A DNA stretch of 64,000 bases from Asparagopsis taxiformis. Taxonomy: Eukaryota > Rhodophyta > Florideophyceae > Bonnemaisoniales > Bonnemaisoniaceae. Of the stretch, positions 62,970 to 64,000 are shown one piece after another. The stretch spans positions 124,001 through 188,000 of the forward strand of contig JALQPE010000100.1 of assembly GCA_030407315.1 (NCBI GenBank), given 5' to 3'. The notes beneath the pieces are model-generated. The model worked only from the letters and a program-made list of their open reading frames with translations. It ran no database searches and was not told the origin of the DNA. The translations under genes were made by a program, and so were the position numbers. Position 1 is the stretch's first letter; each line of letters starts with the position of its first letter.

Positions 62970-64000
62970 GTTTCCGCGAGTTGGATGCCTTTGGGCTGAG
63001 TCTGTGGCGTCAGTGCGTGCCCCACTCTTGCGAGTTGTTCGCTTGTGCGATGGGTGAGCCCTATCAGGGTTGCGACTTTGGTCCGCATCTGCCTGGGCAG
63101 CCGTGCTTCTCTACTTCGTAGATTTCTTCGCAATTGTGTGCGGTCGCGGTCGGTTGGCACCTGGTGCATGGGTGAACGACTTGGGTCGTGTGCGTCGCTC
63201 CCAATTGCGGGTGAGTTACCGAAAGGGGTACGGCTACTAGGTTCATCCCTAGAGGGAGTTGCAAAATTTCTGCTTACGCGCACAGCGTCGGGGGCCCCCT
63301 CCTGAAGGGTGGTTTGTCCCAAACCACTATCTTGTTCGTTTCTCCTAATTGTAGGTTGCTGCGAAAGCGGTGGATGACCCGTGGTGGGAAGTTCCTGAGT
63401 AGGAGTTGGCGGAAGTGATTCGCTTTGTGCGTGTTGTTGGCCGTTGCCCTGTGGTTGTTTTGTTTGCGTACTCGGCGCGAGGGCGTCTGCACCTGATGGT
63501 GATGCCTGTGCGTTGGCGGAATGTGACCTTGGTGGCAAGGTGGGTTCCTCGGTTGGACGCGGGGCGAGCGCGACTCTATCGAGACTAACCTTTTCGGTGA
63601 TACCATCGCGGTCGATGTAAACCGTTCGCCGTCCGGCACGGATAACCCTATAGGGACCTTGAGCTATTGGAGTTAGCTTGTTCCGTTCACGGACTTCTGG
63701 ATTATCCAGATAAACGTAATCATCGGTAGTGATGAGTCGTTTAGACTTCCGGATTGACCGGTCGAAGTTACGCTTGTAGCGTGCTTGCGCGCTGTGAAGG
63801 CGTTTACCTGCCATATCAATGGTATCCGTAATACGGCGTAAGAAGTCTTGCTTCGTGAACGCGTCTGACGTTGCCCTCCTTTTCACCGAATGGTGTGTCG
63901 CATATGGCGGTGGAGGTCGGCTTAGTATGAGGTCGAAGGGTGTAGTTCCCGTTGTGCGATGCACGTGTGTGTTGTACGCATAGGTTAACGCTGATGCGTA
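62966..64000 (-). CDS. Chromovirus integrase, C-terminal part, runs off the right edge
   Basis: The minus-strand frame is open from the window edge (ALTYAYNTHVHRTTG...). It holds the end of the integrase core (TGTTPFDLILSRPPPP), a helical segment (AQARYKRNFDRSI) and the GPY/F module (LTPIAQGPYRVIRAGRRTVY, then KVSLDRVALAPRP). A long Pro/Gln/Ser-rich tail follows to the stop at 62966. The catalytic residues lie outside the window. Together with the chromodomain downstream this is a Ty3-type chromovirus. Confidence 0.88.
   Translation of the reverse strand, partial: YASALTYAYNTHVHRTTGTTPFDLILSRPPPPYATHHSVKRRATSDAFTKQDFLRRITDTIDMAGKRLHSAQARYKRNFDRSIRKSKRLITTDDYVYLDNPEVRERNKLTPIAQGPYRVIRAGRRTVYIDRDGITEKVSLDRVALAPRPTEEPTLPPRSHSANAQASPSGADALAPSTQTKQPQGNGQQHAQSESLPPTPTQELPTTGHPPLSQQPTIRRNEQDSGLGQTTLQEGAPDAVRVSRNFATPSRDEPSSRTPFGNSPAIGSDAHDPSRSPMHQVPTDRDRTQLRRNLRSREARLPRQMRTKVATLIGLTHRTSEQLARVGHALTPQTQPKGIQLAET

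Overview
The window looks like nuclear DNA of a eukaryote that has few introns and many transposable elements. My best guess is a red alga of the florideophyte type. This is inference, from these points: mostly intron-free genes with TATA boxes about 65-190 bases before the ATG; animal-type haem peroxidases in a plant-like secretome; a secreted Cys-rich family I do not recognise; a tRNA gene with an intron in its D-arm (a trait known from the red alga Cyanidioschyzon merolae); and Ty3-type elements with an Asp-Asp-Gly protease motif. No bacterial signal (operons, ribosome binding sites) is visible.

Layout. 0.9-7.3 kb is a decayed Helitron (zinc finger, HUH Rep, PIF1-like helicase). A 1275-bp solo LTR with a 5-bp target duplication is inserted in it, and removing that LTR restores the Rep reading frame. 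9.8-20.9 kb is a run of secreted-protein genes: a PQQ-type sugar dehydrogenase, five tandem Cys-rich paralogues, and a two-domain Kunitz gene with two small introns. Two tRNA genes lie in this run: tRNA-Ile(UAU), interrupted in the D-arm, and tRNA-Thr(CGU). 21.6-28.9 kb carries, on the minus strand, a flotillin (one intron), a SET-domain protein and a long Sel1-like repeat protein with one frame break.

29.3-36.0 kb is a giant inverted repeat (arms about 2.7-2.8 kb, spacer about 1.15 kb). Each arm carries a haem peroxidase gene with its promoter; the right copy ends early at a nonsense codon. 36.8-40.3 kb is a retroelement-like unit with one large gag-like ORF. 40.5-49.9 kb is a set of dead genes: an NLR-like pseudogene (helical region, WD40 repeats, C-terminal TIR), a TMEM62-like metallophosphoesterase pseudogene and a truncated Ty3-type element. 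Several stop codons here replace an expected Trp or Gln.

51.8-56.8 kb is the most unusual part. Two 160-bp direct repeats, each with a hairpin and a perfect palindrome, bracket a minus-strand locus encoding a ParB-like protein followed, with one frame change, by a 2-oxoglutarate/Fe(II) dioxygenase-like domain. I read this as a candidate undescribed mobile or selfish unit. 57.3-62.2 kb holds a hairpin, a 109-bp tandem repeat and a second gag-like ORF set. It meets, tail to tail, the integrase and chromodomain end of a chromovirus that runs off the right edge.
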